Source: G963662675 sp963662675 (GTDB taxonomy: Bacteria > Bacteroidota > Bacteroidia > Bacteroidales > Prolixibacteraceae). Taken from it: 64,000 bases of DNA. A program made the translations under genes and the position numbers. Where the stretch lies: positions 1,116,001 to 1,180,000 of the forward strand of contig CAXXHP010000004.1 in NCBI GenBank assembly GCA_963662675.2, read 5' to 3'. Positions 1 through 8,453 of the stretch are shown one piece after another. The notes below the pieces were generated by a model, which searched no databases, had not been told where the DNA came from, and was given only the letters and a program-made list of their open reading frames with translations. Every line of letters starts with the position of its first letter. The stretch's first letter is position 1.

Positions 1-1224
1 ATCGAATCCGGAGGGACCGGCTTCTTCTAATCTCACAAACTGAATCTGAAAATTTGCATTCAGCATACCAAGCTTTTGAAGTACTTCTATAACAGAAATT
101 TCAATTTTTGAAGCAACGGCCCTTCTGCGTTCAGTGATTATCTCTGCGTGCTCATTTATTTGATTGGAAAGAGATTCGACAATTGCTACATACTCTTCAA
201 TTTCCGTGTCGTACGATTCTATTTGTTGGATTTTTTGGTCAAAATCATTTTTCAACTCAATTAATTCAGCAACTGTATTTACCCTAAATTTTTGTTGAAG
301 AGAATAAATCATATCCAAACGATCATTGATCAATTGAATTCGCTCAGGATTAAGCTCAGACCTGTCCGCTAAAGAGGCACTCTCTTTTACCAAATCCAAT
401 AACTCAAGATATGTTGATTCTAAACGCTCTTTTATTTCCCCGGCCTCAGGCAAAAATTCAGTCAATTTACCAATCTGTGATAGGTTCACTTTCAATCTGG
501 ACAATAGTCCTAAGTCCTCCCCTTCCAAATCATTTATCAATTGCCCAAATACCGACCCAATTTCTTCCGCATGCTCCAATGTGCCTTGCTCTATCTCCAG
601 CTCACTCTGTTCATCCAATTGCAATCCAGCTTCGTCTAATTGTTTATGCTGAAATTGAAAATAGTCCAAATCAGCTTTCGTTTTATCTGATTCATCTTGC
701 AATTTGGACAATTGCTTCGTCTTCGTCTTCAGTTCCTGATATATTTGGGAATACTCAACAAGATTAGCCGCATTTCCAGCGACTAAATCGATCAATTTTA
801 GCTGAAAAGAATGGTTTCCTAATTCCAAATTCTGATGCTGTGAATGAATATCAATTAGCAACAACGCAAAATCACGCATTGTTTTCAAAGTTACTGGGGT
901 ATCATTTATAAAAGCTCTTGATTTTCCTGAAGGAGTTATTTCCCTTCTCAAAATCGTTTGCTCCTCGTAATCCAGTTCTGCCTTTTCAAAAAATGATTGA
1001 AACTGATAGTCCTTAATAACAAATGTACCTTCAACCAAACATTTACGATCTTTTACTTGTAATACACTTAAGTCAGCTCGCTGCCCCAGCATAAGCCCCA
1101 ACGCTCCTAAAACAATGGATTTACCAGCACCAGTTTCACCAGTAATGATATTGAACCCATGATGAAAGTCGATTGACAACTCATCAATTAGCGCATAATT
1201 AGAAATATATAGTGATTGAAGCAC
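1..1224 (-). CDS. recN: DNA repair protein RecN, N-terminal part (cut by window edge)
   Basis: This is an SMC-like ATPase of recombinational double-strand break repair. The reading frame is open from a GTG at 1222-1224 down to base 1 (408 codons). The N-terminus reads LQSLYISNYALIDEL, followed by the Walker A motif GETGAGKS at residues 29-36. A long Glu/Lys/Gln-rich coiled-coil region follows. The visible end, GPSGFD, lies just before the expected C-terminal signature and Walker B half, so roughly 140 residues lie outside the window. The GTG start is chosen because it places the first beta-strand as in other RecN proteins and no in-frame ATG precedes it. The DUF4835 gene ends 21 bp upstream, so the two may be co-transcribed. 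Confidence 0.95.
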   Translation of the reverse strand, partial: MLQSLYISNYALIDELSIDFHHGFNIITGETGAGKSIVLGALGLMLGQRADLSVLQVKDRKCLVEGTFVIKDYQFQSFFEKAELDYEEQTILRREITPSGKSRAFINDTPVTLKTMRDFALLLIDIHSQHQNLELGNHSFQLKLIDLVAGNAANLVEYSQIYQELKTKTKQLSKLQDESDKTKADLDYFQFQHKQLDEAGLQLDEQSELEIEQGTLEHAEEIGSVFGQLINDLEGEDLGLLSRLKVNLSQIGKLTEFLPEAGEIKERLESTYLELLDLVKESASLADRSELNPERIQLINDRLDMIYSLQQKFRVNTVAELIELKNDFDQKIQQIESYDTEIEEYVAIVESLSNQINEHAEIITERRRAVASKIEISVIEVLQKLGMLNANFQIQFVRLEEAGPSGFD

Positions 1225-1245
1225 AATAACTCTTTTTAGGAATGA

Positions 1246-2157
1246 TCAATTAAAGGTAGCATCTTCCTCTATCTTTTCATATTTACTTCCGTTTGACGGA
1301 TCAACTTCATTTAAAATGGCTAAAACTCTATTTTTCTCATCAGGATAAGATTGAGCAAAAACATTAACCATTTCATCTACCTTTGCATCAAAGAAAACTT
1401 GCAATATATATATTGAAGGCCTTGTTCTAAATACCTTTTGAATTAGCTTTAACGATTCGGCCATCGCTGATCGTCCTTCCTCAATTCTCTCACTCATCAA
1501 ATCCAGTCCTAAGCGATGATAGCTGTATATACATTGGCGATATGATGAATATGATCTATTTAATAGGTTCTCAACCAACCAATATCTATTCTTTTCACTT
1601 TCATATGCCTTCCACCCTGATTCCCGAGCATTTTGAGAGTTGTTTACAATCTGTTGGGCTTTTTGATAATACTCTGTCCCTCCCTCTGGAGAAAAAGAAT
1701 CATAATCCATTCCGATAATAATATATGCATAATAAGCCATCAAATTTGTGAGATTATCACTGTTCGATGTTTCATTAAATTCCAAAGATTGGTACTCGGC
1801 AAATTTAGCTTGAAAGTCTTTGTCCTTTATGTTCAGTAATGTTGATTCATATGATGAATTATAGATAGGACGTTTAAGTTGCACGGTCATTGACCCCTTA
1901 AACTCATTAGAAGATACTTGTTCGTCAAGTTGAATGAAAATATTACATTCTATTCTTTCGTCTTGTGAATAAACATCATCTGTCCATTTCCGATTATTCA
2001 TAAATTCATACAAGTCGGCTTGCATGGTCCGGAAAACATTCTTATTGGCACCCTGAATTTTTGCAGCAGAGACACTAATATTGCACCGTAATTCTTGGGC
2101 AAATGAAGTAGAAAAAAATGCAAAAATGATAATTAATACACTGCTTAGTTTCTTCAT
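1246..2157 (-). CDS. DUF4835 family secreted protein (PorD-like)
   Basis: This 303-residue exported protein has a clear signal peptide (about residues 1-20, ending SFAQ). The mature part matches my recollection of the DUF4835 family, which is restricted to Bacteroidota and commonly found between coaBC and recN, as it is here. Some annotation pipelines name this family PorD, a type IX secretion-associated protein. I recall that name but cannot verify it from sequence. The protein has no lipobox Cys and no obvious catalytic motif. The family is considered periplasmic or outer-membrane associated. Its neighbours coaBC (48 bp upstream) and recN (downstream) share its strand. Confidence 0.8.
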   Translation of the reverse strand: MKKLSSVLIIIFAFFSTSFAQELRCNISVSAAKIQGANKNVFRTMQADLYEFMNNRKWTDDVYSQDERIECNIFIQLDEQVSSNEFKGSMTVQLKRPIYNSSYESTLLNIKDKDFQAKFAEYQSLEFNETSNSDNLTNLMAYYAYIIIGMDYDSFSPEGGTEYYQKAQQIVNNSQNARESGWKAYESEKNRYWLVENLLNRSYSSYRQCIYSYHRLGLDLMSERIEEGRSAMAESLKLIQKVFRTRPSIYILQVFFDAKVDEMVNVFAQSYPDEKNRVLAILNEVDPSNGSKYEKIEEDATFN

Positions 2158-2205
2158 AGTAATCAGCTACATGTGAAGTAAAATTAAAATAAATATTCGG
2201 AAGTC

Positions 2206-3414
2206 TTAAATACAATCAAGTTCTTCAATCAATTTTCCAACAATATCACGAGCAACTTCTTCCTTCATTTTTAACTCGAATTCTTGAGCTTTATTGTCTT
2301 TTGTAAGAATGGTAATTTTATTGGTATCATTCCCAAATCCAGCACCCTTATCCTGAAGTGAGTTTAAAATAATAAAATCCAGATTTTTCTTCTGCATCTT
2401 ACCTGTAGCGTTTTTCAATTCATTTTGAGTTTCTAGTGCAAACCCCACCAATAATTGGTTCTTGGATTTAATACGTCCCAAATTCTCAGCAATATCATCT
2501 GTTGCTTCTAGTACTAAGGACATTTCTGACTGAGTACTTTTAATTTTTTGGTCAACTTGCATTTTAGGGCGATAGTCAGCCACAGCAGCACACATAATTG
2601 CACCGTCAACTTGAGGGAACACGTGCATGCAGGCTTCTTTCATCTGCAGTGCAGATTCGACATTAATGCGTTCAATTTTCAAATGGGTTACCTCCAAGGA
2701 AACAGGCCCAGTAACTAACGTTACTTTTGCTCCTTGTTCAGCTAATTCTTCAGCAAGAGCAAAGCCCATTTTACCGGAAGAATAATTACCGATAAACCGA
2801 ACAGGATCAATCTTCTCAAAAGTTGGACCTGCCGTAACTAAAAAATGCTTATTCAGAAGTTTTTTTTTTGAATTGAAGAAACTGACAACCTCTTCAACAA
2901 TCTGTTCAGGCTCTTGCATACGACCTTTACCATGTAATCCACTAGCCAATTCTCCTTCTCCCGGCTCAAGAAGAATATTCCCAAATGAACGAAGCGTATC
3001 CAGATTTCGAACATTTGAGGGATGTCGAAACATATCCAAATCCATTGCTGGTGCAATCATTACCGGGCACTTTGCAGACATATATGTTGTTACCAATAGA
3101 TTGTCAGCAACACCACTCACCATTTTCCCCATGGTTGCAGCTGTAATAGGAGCAACCAACATAAGATCAGCCCATTGTCCCATATCAACATGGGAATACC
3201 AGGTACCATCATTTGCAGCAAAGAACTCTGAAGCAACAGGATTACCAGATAGTGCACTCATGGTTACCGGAGTAATAAATTCTTTTGCAGCAGGAGTCAT
3301 AACAACTTGTACTTCTGCCCCCTCTTTCACAAGTAACCTTAAAAGATAAGCTGCCTTATAGGCAGCTATGCTTCCGGTCACACCTAAAATGATATGTTTT
3401 CCGTCAAGCCTCAT
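2206..3414 (-). CDS. coaBC: Bifunctional phosphopantothenoylcysteine decarboxylase / phosphopantothenate-cysteine ligase
   Basis: This enzyme makes 4'-phosphopantetheine for coenzyme A. The N-terminal CoaC flavoprotein half shows GVTGSIAAYKA (residues 11-21), the catalytic His in YSHVDMGQ, and APAMDLDMF in place of the classical PAMN motif, a variant I believe is usual in this phylum. The C-terminal CoaB half starts near residue 190 with VTAGPTFEKIDPVRFIGNYSSG, and carries CAAVADYRPK. The protein has 402 residues, the normal size. An in-frame extension to 3504 exists but would run into the rpoZ gene. I therefore take the Met at 3414, 13 bp after rpoZ. Translational coupling with rpoZ and bamD is likely. 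Confidence 0.95.
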   Translation of the reverse strand: MRLDGKHIILGVTGSIAAYKAAYLLRLLVKEGAEVQVVMTPAAKEFITPVTMSALSGNPVASEFFAANDGTWYSHVDMGQWADLMLVAPITAATMGKMVSGVADNLLVTTYMSAKCPVMIAPAMDLDMFRHPSNVRNLDTLRSFGNILLEPGEGELASGLHGKGRMQEPEQIVEEVVSFFNSKKKLLNKHFLVTAGPTFEKIDPVRFIGNYSSGKMGFALAEELAEQGAKVTLVTGPVSLEVTHLKIERINVESALQMKEACMHVFPQVDGAIMCAAVADYRPKMQVDQKIKSTQSEMSLVLEATDDIAENLGRIKSKNQLLVGFALETQNELKNATGKMQKKNLDFIILNSLQDKGAGFGNDTNKITILTKDNKAQEFELKMKEEVARDIVGKLIEELDCI

Positions 3415-3427
3415 AAAGGCTAATATT

Positions 3428-3766
3428 TTATTGTAATCCTTTGCGGTTTTCCTTTGCCGGATTACGATGATAAATCTGACCTTGTTTGAACTCCTCGTAA
3501 GCAATTAGCGCTGGTTTTGGCAAACGCTCATAATATTTTGAAATTTCAATTTGCTCACGATTTTCAAAAACTTCTTCTAAATTATCTGTGTATGATGCAA
3601 ACTCCTGCAACTTTTGGTTTAGTTCTTCTTTCATTTCAGAAGCGATCTGATTGGAGCGCTTAGCAAGAATCATTACCGTTTCATAAACATTACCTGTTTG
3701 CTCTTCCAAATCAGTCAAATCCCTTGGAATAGTTGTAATTTCAGCTTTTGTTTTCTTAAAGTCCAT
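3428..3766 (-). CDS. rpoZ: DNA-directed RNA polymerase omega subunit, Bacteroidota type
   Basis: This 112-residue protein matches the divergent omega subunit of Bacteroidota. It has an N-terminal segment MDFKKTKAEITTIPRDL, the central helix NVYETVMILAKRSNQIA (the conserved omega core, where the Ala-Lys-Arg-Ser/Ala pattern contacts beta-prime), and a C-terminal acidic or aromatic tail. It lies between bamD and coaBC, a conserved order bamD-rpoZ-coaBC in this phylum. The spacings are 4 bp to bamD and 13 bp to coaBC, which indicates one transcript. Omega helps assemble RNA polymerase and can bind (p)ppGpp in other phyla. That role is unproven here. Confidence 0.9.
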   Translation of the reverse strand: MDFKKTKAEITTIPRDLTDLEEQTGNVYETVMILAKRSNQIASEMKEELNQKLQEFASYTDNLEEVFENREQIEISKYYERLPKPALIAYEEFKQGQIYHRNPAKENRKGLQ

Positions 3767-3770
3767 ATTA

Positions 3771-4589
3771 TTAATTAATTAGATCTTCATTATAATTCAA
3801 CAATTTGGCAGTCACATCATAAAACTTTTCTGCCTCTTTACGGTGTTCACTATTGGGAAACTCATCGACAAAGGTAAAATATTCATCTAAAGCTTCACTT
3901 AATCTTTGATCTTTTTTAGATGCGACACTATTTGTTGCCAATAAATATTTAGCCTCTAAAAGCATAAACATTAGGTCTTCTTTGTATTTTGTTTCAGGAT
4001 ATTCTTTGATGCAGTTAGTCAAAGCGACAACTGCCGCTTTATAATTTTTCATATCGTAATAAAGCTTTCCGCTTAGGTACGATTTATAAACCAATTTGTC
4101 CCGCAATTCAATAATCAACCGATTAGCTTCTTCAACCTTATCACTAGCCGGATATAAATTAATAAAAAGTTCTAATGCATCAATTGCATATTTTGTTTCT
4201 GTCTGATCCAAGCGGGGTTTCGGAGAATCCATGTAATAACAATAGCCACTCATAAATTGAGCCTCCTCTACATATTCACTCCTCGAAAACTCTTTAACAA
4301 GATTTCGGAAATATTGCCCTGCCAATAGATAGTCATTCATTCCCATAAAGCTTTTAGCGTAATAGTAATAAATATCATCAGCTTGACTTGTCCCCCGATA
4401 AACATTAACAACCTCCTTCAATAAAGTCGCTGCACGAACATACTCTCCTGCTTCGTAATACTCAACAGCCTTCTTATATTTAAATTCATAGTCAGTGCTT
4501 TTTAGGATTTTGTTATAGTCCCCGCAAGACGTTAGAATTAAAAGAAGCAACAAGCTTATTGTTCCAATATTTCTTATTCTTATTAACAT
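3771..4589 (-). CDS. bamD: Outer membrane assembly lipoprotein BamD
   Basis: This 272-residue lipoprotein belongs to the beta-barrel assembly machine and helps insert outer-membrane proteins. The start at 4589 is chosen because it gives a textbook lipoprotein signal: Arg-rich N-terminus, poly-Leu core, then LTSC with the lipidated Cys at residue 22. An in-frame extension to 4676 would bury this signal. The remainder is made of TPR-like helical hairpins (for example YKKAVEYYEAGEYVRAATLL, and the later YYDMKNYKAAVVALTNCI). The gene heads a bamD-rpoZ-coaBC set. A possible -7 box lies directly upstream (4594-4601) and would give a very short or absent 5' leader. Confidence 0.93.
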   Translation of the reverse strand: MLIRIRNIGTISLLLLLILTSCGDYNKILKSTDYEFKYKKAVEYYEAGEYVRAATLLKEVVNVYRGTSQADDIYYYYAKSFMGMNDYLLAGQYFRNLVKEFSRSEYVEEAQFMSGYCYYMDSPKPRLDQTETKYAIDALELFINLYPASDKVEEANRLIIELRDKLVYKSYLSGKLYYDMKNYKAAVVALTNCIKEYPETKYKEDLMFMLLEAKYLLATNSVASKKDQRLSEALDEYFTFVDEFPNSEHRKEAEKFYDVTAKLLNYNEDLIN

Positions 4590-4593
4590 GGCG

Positions 4594-4601
4594 CAAAGAT
4601 A
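4594..4601 (-). promoter_or_regulatory. Possible -7 box of bamD
   Basis: TATCTTTG on the minus strand fits TAnnTTTG. A TTTG lies 23 bp upstream, slightly longer than the usual 19-21 bp. The box ends only 4 bp before the bamD ATG, so if it is used the mRNA would be leaderless or nearly so. Confidence 0.35.
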
Positions 4602-4677
4602 CATTTTTATTAAAATTATAACTGCAAAGTAAGCAAGAAAAGTCTTTTTACTAATTGGTTTAATATAATTTAACAAA

Positions 4678-4708
4678 TTTGCAGACTTCTTAAAAAGAAT
4701 TACATTTG
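4678..4708 (+). promoter_or_regulatory. Consensus Bacteroidota promoter of the serine palmitoyltransferase gene
   Basis: TTTG at 4678-4681 and TACATTTG at 4701-4708 are separated by exactly 19 bp. This is the full sigma-ABfr-type consensus. Transcription should start near 4713, about 23 bp before the GTG start codon of the downstream gene. Confidence 0.8.
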
Positions 4709-4735
4709 CACAGTTAAATTTTAAAGCTAAGAGAA

Positions 4736-5986
4736 GTGGATATTTTTGAAAAATTTCGGTCTAACAAAGGCGATCTCGGCCAGTATATGAATCAGGCTCA
4801 TGGCTACTTTGCATTCCCAAAACTAGAAGGTGAAATTGGTGCTCGCATGAATTTCAAAGGCAAAAATGTTTTAACATGGAGTCTGAACAACTATATTGGA
4901 TTAGCTAATCACCCAGAAGTTAGAAAAGCTGATGCTCAAGCAGCTAAAGATTGGGGACTTGGATATCCCATGGGTGCTCGTATGATGTCGGGACAAACTG
5001 ATTATCATGAGGAACTAGAACGCAAACTTGCCGCATTTGTTGGGAAACCCGATGCCTTTTTGCTTAATTTTGGCTACCAAGGAATGGTATCAATTATTGA
5101 CGCTATCTGTGGCAGGAATGACGTTGTTGTTTATGATAGTGAATCTCACGCCTGTATTTTAGATGGCGTTCGATTACATATGGGTAAACGCTATGTATAT
5201 GCACACAATGACATTGATAGTCTAAAAAAACAACTTGAACGAGCCACAAAACTGGCAGAAAAACAAGGTGGAGGTATTCTTGTCATAACAGAAGGTGTAT
5301 TTGGCATGTCAGGAGACCTTGGTAAACTGGATGAAATTGTAGCCTTGAAAAAAGACTTCAATTTCCGTCTTTTAGTTGATGATGCTCATGGTTTTGGAAC
5401 AATGGGTAAAACAGGAGCTGGAGCAGCTGAACATTTTGGAGTAATTGACGGTGTTGATATTCTATTCTGTACTTTTGCAAAATCAATGGCAGGAATTGGT
5501 GCTTTTGTTGCTTGTGAAAAAGATATTTGCTTTTACTTACGTTACAATATGCGTTCACAAACTTTCGCTAAGTCGTTACCAATGCCAATCGTTATTGGCT
5601 CATTAAAACGCTTAGAGTTATTGAAAAACGAACCAGAACTTCGTGAAAGACTTTGGACTGTTGTAAATGCTCTTCAAAGTGGATTGAAAGAAGCTGGCTT
5701 TGATCTCGGGCGTACAAATTCACCGGTAACTCCAGTATACATGAAAGGTGGAGTTGGAGAAGCAACGAACGTCGTTTTCGATCTTCGTGAAAATTATAAT
5801 ATTTTCTGTTCAGTAGTTGCTTATCCTGTAATTCCTAAAGGCGAAATTATTCTTAGATTGATTCCTACAGCCATGCATACTGTGGAAGATGTAAATTACA
5901 CAATAAAAGCGTTCAAAGATATTCGTGAAAAATTAGAGTCTGGAGAATATAGTGGAAAAGAAATGCCACAAATGGGCACTATGTAA
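4736..5986 (+). CDS. spt: Serine palmitoyltransferase (alpha-oxoamine synthase)
   Basis: This PLP enzyme condenses L-serine with an acyl-CoA to 3-ketosphinganine, the first step of bacterial sphingolipid synthesis. It has 416 residues. It shows the alpha-oxoamine synthase core: LNNYIGLANHPEV near residue 50, GFQ-type GYQGMVS, VDDAHGFGTMG (Asp215, His218) and the Schiff-base Lys249 in TFAKSMAGIGAF. The N-terminal segment MDIFEKFRSNKGDLGQYM resembles Bacteroides Spt more than Kbl (glycine C-acetyltransferase) or BioF, which are the alternatives. The start codon is GTG, well placed behind a consensus promoter. The gene stands alone between a divergent bamD operon and a bidirectional terminator. 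Confidence 0.88.
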   Translation: MDIFEKFRSNKGDLGQYMNQAHGYFAFPKLEGEIGARMNFKGKNVLTWSLNNYIGLANHPEVRKADAQAAKDWGLGYPMGARMMSGQTDYHEELERKLAAFVGKPDAFLLNFGYQGMVSIIDAICGRNDVVVYDSESHACILDGVRLHMGKRYVYAHNDIDSLKKQLERATKLAEKQGGGILVITEGVFGMSGDLGKLDEIVALKKDFNFRLLVDDAHGFGTMGKTGAGAAEHFGVIDGVDILFCTFAKSMAGIGAFVACEKDICFYLRYNMRSQTFAKSLPMPIVIGSLKRLELLKNEPELRERLWTVVNALQSGLKEAGFDLGRTNSPVTPVYMKGGVGEATNVVFDLRENYNIFCSVVAYPVIPKGEIILRLIPTAMHTVEDVNYTIKAFKDIREKLESGEYSGKEMPQMGTM

Positions 5987-6040
5987 AAACTATTCTGTTA
6001 CAATATAAGACACTGTTTATACGAGATATACTCAATATAA

Positions 6041-6073
6041 AAAAGCAGTAGGAACTCCCTACTGCTTTTTTAT
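6041..6073. terminator. Bidirectional intrinsic terminator after spt
   Basis: Stem AGCAGTAGG (6044-6052), 5-base loop, CCTACTGCT (6058-6066), flanked by A-rich and T-rich tracts. It can act in both directions between convergent genes. Confidence 0.85.
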
Positions 6074-6081
6074 TTCCGTAC

Positions 6082-6112
6082 AAAAAGCATTTCGACAAGT
6101 CCGAAATGCTTT
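6082..6112 (-). terminator. Intrinsic terminator of the DUF3276 gene
   Basis: AAAGCATTTCG (6084-6094) pairs with CGAAATGCTTT (6102-6112) across a 7-base loop. Read on the minus strand it runs into five T residues, 25 bp after the DUF3276 stop codon. Confidence 0.8.
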
Positions 6113-6136
6113 CCTAAAAATATTTTAACCCAATTC

Positions 6137-6547
6137 CTATAAGCTCAAATCGTCAAATTCAACACTAGTATAATCTTTTGCCATAACCTCTTCCATTTGC
6201 TCAACTTCATCTTCGCTTTTAACAAACTCAGATTCCTTCGAATCCTGATACTCTAATACTGGTTGATTTTCTGTAATATATCCGACAACTTCACTTAATC
6301 CATCAGCAAATTTTTCGAAATCTTCTTTATACAAAAAGATTTTATGCTTTTCGAAATGATATTTACCATCTTGATCAAAACGTTTTTTGCTTTCAGTAAT
6401 CGTCAGATAGTACTCATCCTTTCGGGTTGATTTTACATCGAAAAAATAAGTTCTTTTCCCAGCCCTGACGGCTTTTGAAAAAATTTCTTGTCTAAACTTA
6501 CTGCCAATCTCTTCATTTATTTCATCATTCTTGTCAAAGCCTTCCAT
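6137..6547 (-). CDS. DUF3276 PUR-alpha-like DNA/RNA-binding protein
   Basis: This 136-residue protein belongs to the DUF3276 (PUR) family, a small Bacteroidota and spirochaete group related to eukaryotic Pur-alpha nucleic-acid-binding repeats. Residues 15-100 hold the single PUR repeat: FSKAVRAGKRTYFFDVKSTRKDEYYLTI, then KKRFDQDGKYHFEKHKIFLYKEDFEKFADGL. The tail from residue 100 is acidic and low in complexity. The role in bacteria is not settled; single-strand nucleic acid binding is known for Borrelia EbfC/Pur relatives. The gene is monocistronic, with a -7 box upstream at 6577-6584 and its own terminator. Confidence 0.88.
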   Translation of the reverse strand: MEGFDKNDEINEEIGSKFRQEIFSKAVRAGKRTYFFDVKSTRKDEYYLTITESKKRFDQDGKYHFEKHKIFLYKEDFEKFADGLSEVVGYITENQPVLEYQDSKESEFVKSEDEVEQMEEVMAKDYTSVEFDDLSL

Positions 6548-6576
6548 CGTAGTTTATTTTGGTTATTAGTGTTTAT

Positions 6577-6584
6577 CAAAAATA
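6577..6584 (-). promoter_or_regulatory. -7 box of the DUF3276 gene
   Basis: TATTTTTG on the minus strand matches TAnnTTTG, 30 bp before the start codon. I see no TTG at the usual spacing. Confidence 0.4.
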
Positions 6585-6655
6585 AAAAATAAATCCGATA
6601 ATATTAAAAAAATGTTAACAAACAGATTAATGGTAGATTGCTGGCTATTGGCAAA

Positions 6656-7474
6656 TTACTGTCCTTGATAAACCTGCAATGCTTCAGGCATAAGTTTTTC
6701 AAGTACTGAGATGCGGTTTGCATCAACAGGATGGGTGCTTATAAACTCAGGCATTGTAGATTGGTTGCTTCCAGCCATTCTCCTCCAAAAAGCGACAGCA
6801 TCTCTAGGATCATAACCAGCCATCGCCATAAAAATTAGCCCCATTTCATCAGCTTCATACTCGTGTCTCCGTGAAAACGGAAGAACTACACCAAGCTGAG
6901 TTCCCACCCCATATGCTGTTGCAAAAATAGACTGTGTTTCTTCAGGCTTTTCTTTTATCGCTTCTGAAAGTGCAACCCCACCCATCTCGAGCAACATAGA
7001 CTGGCTCATACGTTCATTTCCATGGCGAGCCACAGCATGTGCAATTTCATGCCCCATAACTACAGCAACTCCTGCATCATTCTGTGTGTAAGGCAATATT
7101 CCTGTATAAAACACGACTTTACCACCAGGCATGCACCATGCATTAGGGACATCATCATCAACCAAATTGAACTCCCATTCAAAATTTTCAATATAGCTTT
7201 CAAATCCATTCTCTATCAAATACTTTTCAACGGCAATTGATATTCTCGCACCAACACGGTTAATCATATCTACTTGCTCTTGATTTGTTGACAGCTTATT
7301 ACTTCCAATAAACTGATCATAACTGGTAAGCCCCATTTCCACCATTGATGCTTCTGGCATTAAATTCAACTGGCTCCTCCCGGTTAAAGGAACAGTCCCA
7401 CATGCTTCAACCATCAATAATCCAACAATTAAGACACTTTGAGCAATTCTTGTTTTTAAATATTTAGCTTTCAT
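6656..7474 (-). CDS. M48 family zinc metalloprotease lipoprotein (LoiP/BepA-like)
   Basis: This is a 272-residue predicted periplasmic lipoprotein protease. The signal sequence ends at VEAC with Cys25 as the likely lipidation site (an unusual Glu at -2). The zinc motif is His142-Glu-Ile-Ala-His146 in VVMGHEIAHAVARHG, and Glu207 of YEADEMG is the expected third ligand. The family degrades or refolds misfolded envelope proteins in Gram-negative bacteria; the substrate here is unknown. The Met at 7474 is chosen because an upstream in-frame Met (7537) lies inside the folD terminator hairpin. The C-terminus has no TPR extension, so it resembles LoiP rather than full-length BepA. Confidence 0.88.
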   Translation of the reverse strand: MKAKYLKTRIAQSVLIVGLLMVEACGTVPLTGRSQLNLMPEASMVEMGLTSYDQFIGSNKLSTNQEQVDMINRVGARISIAVEKYLIENGFESYIENFEWEFNLVDDDVPNAWCMPGGKVVFYTGILPYTQNDAGVAVVMGHEIAHAVARHGNERMSQSMLLEMGGVALSEAIKEKPEETQSIFATAYGVGTQLGVVLPFSRRHEYEADEMGLIFMAMAGYDPRDAVAFWRRMAGSNQSTMPEFISTHPVDANRISVLEKLMPEALQVYQGQ

Positions 7475-7512
7475 GTTTTGAATATTTATTTGTAATATAA
7501 CAAATACAAACA

Positions 7513-7543
7513 AAAAAAGGTGACTCGTTGGAGTCACCTTTTC
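7513..7543 (-). terminator. Intrinsic terminator of the ffh-folD operon
   Basis: A perfect 12-bp stem AAAAGGTGACTC (7515-7526) / GAGTCACCTTTT (7531-7542) with a 4-base loop. On the minus strand a run of seven T residues follows, 19 bp after the folD stop. Confidence 0.92.
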
Positions 7544-7561
7544 AAAAATATTTACTGTAAA

Positions 7562-8437
7562 CTATTTGTAAATGTTCTTTTTAGAAGCCAAAAGAGTATT
7601 TTTCAGTAATGATACTCTGGTCATTGGACCAACTCCACCTGGCACAGGAGTAATAAACGAACATTTTGAAGCAACTTCATCAAAAGCCACATCTCCTTTC
7701 AATTTCCACCCCGATTTAGTTTGATCGGATTTTACACGAGTAGTACCAACATCAATTACAACAGCACCATCTTTCACCATATCTGCCTTAACAAATTCAG
7801 GTGAACCGAGGGCCGTAATCAAAATATCAGCTTTGGCACATAATTCTTTCAGATTCTTTGTACGGCTATGAGCAACAGTAACTGTTGCATTCATTTCCTT
7901 CTGAGACATTAACACGCTCATTGGACGACCTACAATATTGCTCCGACCAATAACAACGCAATCTTTACCTGACGTTTCTATGCCATGTCGTTTTATAAGT
8001 TCAGTAATTCCATAAGGTGTTGCTGAAACAAATGATGGCAATCCAATTACCATTCTCCCAACATTAACAGGATGAAAGCCGTCCACATCCTTCTTAGGAT
8101 CAATAGCTTCAATAATTTTTTGTTCGGAAATATGTTTTGGTAAAGGAAGTTGAACGATAAAACCATCTAAGTCTTCGTCCTTATTGAGCTCATCAACCTT
8201 AGCCAGAAGCTCTTTTTCAGTGACATCATCCTCATACCTATACATTGAAGATTTAAAGCCCACTTCTTCGCAATCCTTTATTTTATATGCAACATACGTT
8301 TCACTACCACCATCATGACCAACTAGAATTGCAGCAAGGTGAGGCGTTTTTCCACCCTGAGCTTTGATCTTTTCAACTTCTATCGCAATTTCAGCCTTCA
8401 TTGCTGCGGCTGTCTTTTTTCCGTCAATTAAATTCAT
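7562..8437 (-). CDS. folD: Bifunctional methylenetetrahydrofolate dehydrogenase / methenyltetrahydrofolate cyclohydrolase
   Basis: This enzyme interconverts 5,10-methylene-, methenyl- and 10-formyl-tetrahydrofolate in one-carbon metabolism (cytosol). It has 291 residues, the family norm. The catalytic pair is visible in TYVAYKIKDCEEVGF (Tyr48, Lys52). Other signatures are DGFIVQLPLPKH, the NADP-binding loop GRSNIVGRPMS and the C-terminal PVPGGVGPMTR. It lies 16 bp downstream of ffh and ends before a strong terminator, so ffh-folD forms a two-gene operon. Confidence 0.96.
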   Translation of the reverse strand: MNLIDGKKTAAAMKAEIAIEVEKIKAQGGKTPHLAAILVGHDGGSETYVAYKIKDCEEVGFKSSMYRYEDDVTEKELLAKVDELNKDEDLDGFIVQLPLPKHISEQKIIEAIDPKKDVDGFHPVNVGRMVIGLPSFVSATPYGITELIKRHGIETSGKDCVVIGRSNIVGRPMSVLMSQKEMNATVTVAHSRTKNLKELCAKADILITALGSPEFVKADMVKDGAVVIDVGTTRVKSDQTKSGWKLKGDVAFDEVASKCSFITPVPGGVGPMTRVSLLKNTLLASKKNIYK

Positions 8438-8453
8438 TCTTATATTCTTCAGA

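Noticed and set aside
3415..3504. Upstream in-frame starts of coaBC (3504), bamD (4676), M48 (7537), secA (54725), 55159 gene (55671) and aminotransferase (57046)
   Set aside because: Each extension overlaps a neighbouring gene, a terminator or a -7 box, or destroys a clear signal peptide or family N-terminus. Internal Met starts were chosen instead.
4736..5986. The oxoamine synthase as Kbl (glycine C-acetyltransferase) or BioF
   Set aside because: The N-terminal segment and the residues around the PLP Lys resemble Bacteroides serine palmitoyltransferase more closely, and no tdh or bio genes are adjacent. I keep Kbl as a weak alternative.
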